A stretch of DNA of 64,000 bases, taken from contig JARUPZ010000003.1 in the NCBI GenBank assembly GCA_031213475.1, forward strand, positions 7,680,740 through 7,744,739, written 5' to 3'. This stretch comes from Nereocystis luetkeana (lineage: Eukaryota; Sar; Phaeophyceae; Laminariales; Laminariaceae). The position numbers and the translations under genes were made by a program. This document shows, piece after piece, positions 63,101 to 64,000 of the stretch; the first letter of the stretch is position 1, and each line of letters starts with the position of its first letter. The notes under the pieces are model-generated. The model saw only the letters and a program-made list of their open reading frames with translations. It searched no databases and was not told the origin of the DNA.

Positions 63101-63755
63101 ACTTCGACGCCCTGGTTGAGAAGGAGGTTCTGCCCTCTGTCTTGCAGCACCTGAACAAAAAAAAAAAAACCCAACAAAACAACCAAAAGCAAACAGGAAC
63201 AACGAAAAAAATAAAAAATAAAAAAAAAGTATTAAGACACGCAGCAAAAGCCGAGAAGAGCATCACGAAAGGAAGGAGAGCACAACAAAAGTGGAAGAAG
63301 ACACAAAAAAAAAAAGCAGGGCAGAAGAGAGAGCAGGCCGAGGCCAAATAAAGCAGAAGCGGAGCAAACGAAAGGCAAAAGAGCAAAAGCACAACTCAAA
63401 GAAAAGGACAGAAACGAATCTTAACAGATACCAGGCGCAAGGCATTGAACACTAAAATAGGTACCGTATGCGACGAGTGTGAATGATAGAACACAACCCA
63501 TCCAGTATATCACCCTCCCCCCCACAGTATACCACCCGGGCGGTTGTTGCGGTACTGTAATTTCCTAAACGACCACCCGAGTTATCACCCGGGGTGGTAT
63601 CACACCTTTTCGAACATGGGCAGAACTTTTCCCGTGGACACGACCGTCAGGCTGATCAGCCCCACCAGCTCGGGGAACAGCCTGGGGACGTCGCTGCCGA
63701 TCAGGTCCGTCAGCTCTCCCGTGAACTCTATCCCTGTCGGCCCCGCTCCGATCAC
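51704..63755 (-). CDS. Type II NAD(P)H:ubiquinone oxidoreductase (NDH-2), 5'-partial
   Basis: Single-subunit, non-proton-pumping dehydrogenase that passes electrons from NAD(P)H through FAD to ubiquinone on the inner mitochondrial membrane. Eight exons (5' to 3'): 63755-63606, 63150-63061, 61111-60957, 60232-60142, 56422-56345, 55028-54894, 52415-52317 and 51784-51704 (TAA at 51704-51706), encoding 292 residues in consistent phase. Visible are the second nucleotide-binding fold VIGAGPTGIEFTGE, the NDH-2 signatures IPYGLCFWAGG and YLRVLGTNG...ALGDAA, then VAAQEGAYLARLLNRG, LGVLAYIGMGQ, FFLWRSTYVVKQ and the C-terminal RINVAVDWLKVRFFGRDI. The FAD-binding exons must lie beyond 64000. No EF-hand insertion is seen. 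Introns 6 and 7 have GC donors (both CAG|GCAAGC). The exon 5 donor lies in a GTCA repeat, so that junction is uncertain. Confidence 0.93.
51975..52027 (-). repeat. Family A repeat, short 3' fragment
   Basis: GGGGTACTCGATATCATGCA followed by a GTAGTCACATGACCAT block, in the last NDH-2 intron. Confidence 0.6.
53207..53272 (+). repeat. Family F repeat, 3' fragment
   Basis: ACGCGCGATCGAAGCATCAC...ATGACCTTCGATGAAACCCTC, in an NDH-2 intron. Confidence 0.6.
54083..54185 (-). repeat. Family B repeat, 3' part, with G30 tract
   Basis: A run of 30 G (54086-54115) is followed by CGTACTCATTTGTTTCTTGC and GCGCATCCCTTTCGAGACGG. Confidence 0.75.
54204..54443 (+). repeat. Dispersed repeat family F, full-length copy
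   Basis: Partner of 10249-10495, with the blocks CCACTCGTGG, GCTACGTGCAA, CTGCAGCTTCAGA and CGCGCAATCGAAGTA in order. Confidence 0.65.
55205..55290 (+). repeat. AAAC/AACG simple repeat
   Basis: ACAAACAAACAAACAAAC-type tract in NDH-2 intron 5. Confidence 0.85.
56310..56344 (-). repeat. GTCA microsatellite forming the NDH-2 exon 5 donor
   Basis: On the minus strand the intron begins GTCAGTCAGTCAGTCAGTCA, so every unit offers a GTCAGT donor 4 bp apart. Confidence 0.9.
56632..56720. repeat. Foldback element, family D copy 3
   Basis: CCCTTTAGAACCGCCGTCCC...TTTTGGGGGCAA faces TTGTTCCCAAAACGGGGC...GGTTCTAAAAGGG, the best preserved arms of the family. Confidence 0.8.
56862..56918 (+). repeat. Family F repeat, 3' fragment
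   Basis: GTATCACGCACAGCTTGTAA...TTTCGACTAAACCCTCGATC. A MITE copy begins immediately after it. Confidence 0.6.
56919..57023. mobile_element. MITE-like foldback element, copy 7
   Basis: ATTACGGGGGACCATGTAGA and the inverted GATCCCCCGTAAA; the inner AAACCTAT...TTTTTACCAAT shows the opposite orientation to the other copies. Confidence 0.7.
57645..58180 (-). mobile_element. Family A repeat, full length
   Basis: About 530 bp, reverse orientation, in NDH-2 intron 4. G tracts abut both ends (57643-57653 and 58175-58185). It carries all inner blocks of the 25.7 kb copy. Confidence 0.8.
59171..59262. repeat. Foldback element, family D copy 4
   Basis: CACCGCAGTCCCGTATAGGGGACA faces TGTCCCCAGAACGGAACTGC; arms diverged. 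Confidence 0.65.
59346..59457. mobile_element. MITE-like foldback element, copy 8
   Basis: CACGGGGGACCACAGTGAAT and the inverted CATTTACTCCGGTCCCCCGT, with the shared ATTGTTAGTAAAAA core. Confidence 0.75.
60463..60545. repeat. Foldback element, family D copy 5
   Basis: AACTGCAGCCCCCGTTCTGGGGACAA and the diverged inverted TTTTGCTCCCAGAAAGGGTT. A further AGAACTGCAACCATTC fragment follows to about 60580. Confidence 0.6.
61763..61993. repeat. GGGTC pentamer clusters with an inverted block
   Basis: Three GGGTCGGGTC clusters (about 61818-61838, 61873-61888, 61918-61960) are followed by ACCCGACCCGACCC in the opposite sense (61968-61982), so the region can fold back. It lies in NDH-2 intron 2. Confidence 0.85.
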
Positions 63756-63882
63756 CTGAAGGATTGGGAAAAAAAAACAGAGACAAGAAATAGAGAGGAT
63801 GGCATAAAACATGGGGGGCGGGGAAGAAAAAATGTGGGAAACAAAAAACCTACGTACGGAAAAAAAAGTATGGGTAAAAAAA

Positions 63883-63920
63883 AGGAAGATGGAAGGAAGG
63901 AAGGAAGGAAGGAAGGAAGA
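63883..63920 (+). repeat. GGAA tetranucleotide run
   Basis: About nine GAAG units, upstream of the first visible NDH-2 exon. Confidence 0.9.
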
Positions 63921-64000
63921 TGGACAGCAAAACATAAGAACACAAATAGACATGGAAGCAAGGTGGAGAGCACACATGGGAAAACAAAGCATATGGAAGG

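Overview
The window is nuclear DNA of a eukaryote. Its three recognisable protein genes are split by long spliceosomal introns (17 introns of about 0.33 to 3.7 kb). The rest is intergenic DNA crowded with simple repeats, G/C homopolymers and small dispersed elements. Intron density, GC-rich coding exons with runs of Ala, Gly, Ser, Gln and Asn, a seven-helix RGS protein and a non-phosphorylating type II NADH dehydrogenase together fit a stramenopile, most likely a brown alga (Ectocarpus-like). This assignment is inference, not proof. No rRNA, tRNA, CRISPR array or bacterial-type operon was found.

Layout. 1-2.1 kb: GCC repeat and unassigned DNA. 2.1-3.1 kb (+): a probable first exon with a signal-peptide-like start and a low-complexity body. 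3.1-13.7 kb: repeat-rich DNA with no recognisable exon. 13.7-19.7 kb (+): a six-exon MFS transporter gene with one apparent single-base frame break. 19.7-26.7 kb: dispersed repeats. 26.7-29.0 kb (-): a 757-codon open frame, very low complexity. 29.8-35.7 kb (-): a six-exon, 436-residue protein with seven hydrophobic helices followed by an RGS-like domain. 36-51 kb: AT-rich DNA with a decayed Ty3/gypsy pol fragment, a 228-bp CTA microsatellite and several small inverted-repeat elements. 51.7-63.8 kb (-): the last eight exons of a type II NAD(P)H dehydrogenase gene, whose N-terminal exons lie beyond the right edge.

The three genes are functionally unrelated (solute transport, heterotrimeric G-protein signalling, mitochondrial respiration), so no joint pathway is implied. 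The most notable observations are: the 7TM-RGS architecture; three introns with GC rather than GT donors among 17; an NDH-2 splice donor embedded in a GTCA microsatellite; two dispersed repeat families that both end in GAGTAC followed by a C tract; several MITE-like foldback families; and a perfect 12-bp palindrome present four times.
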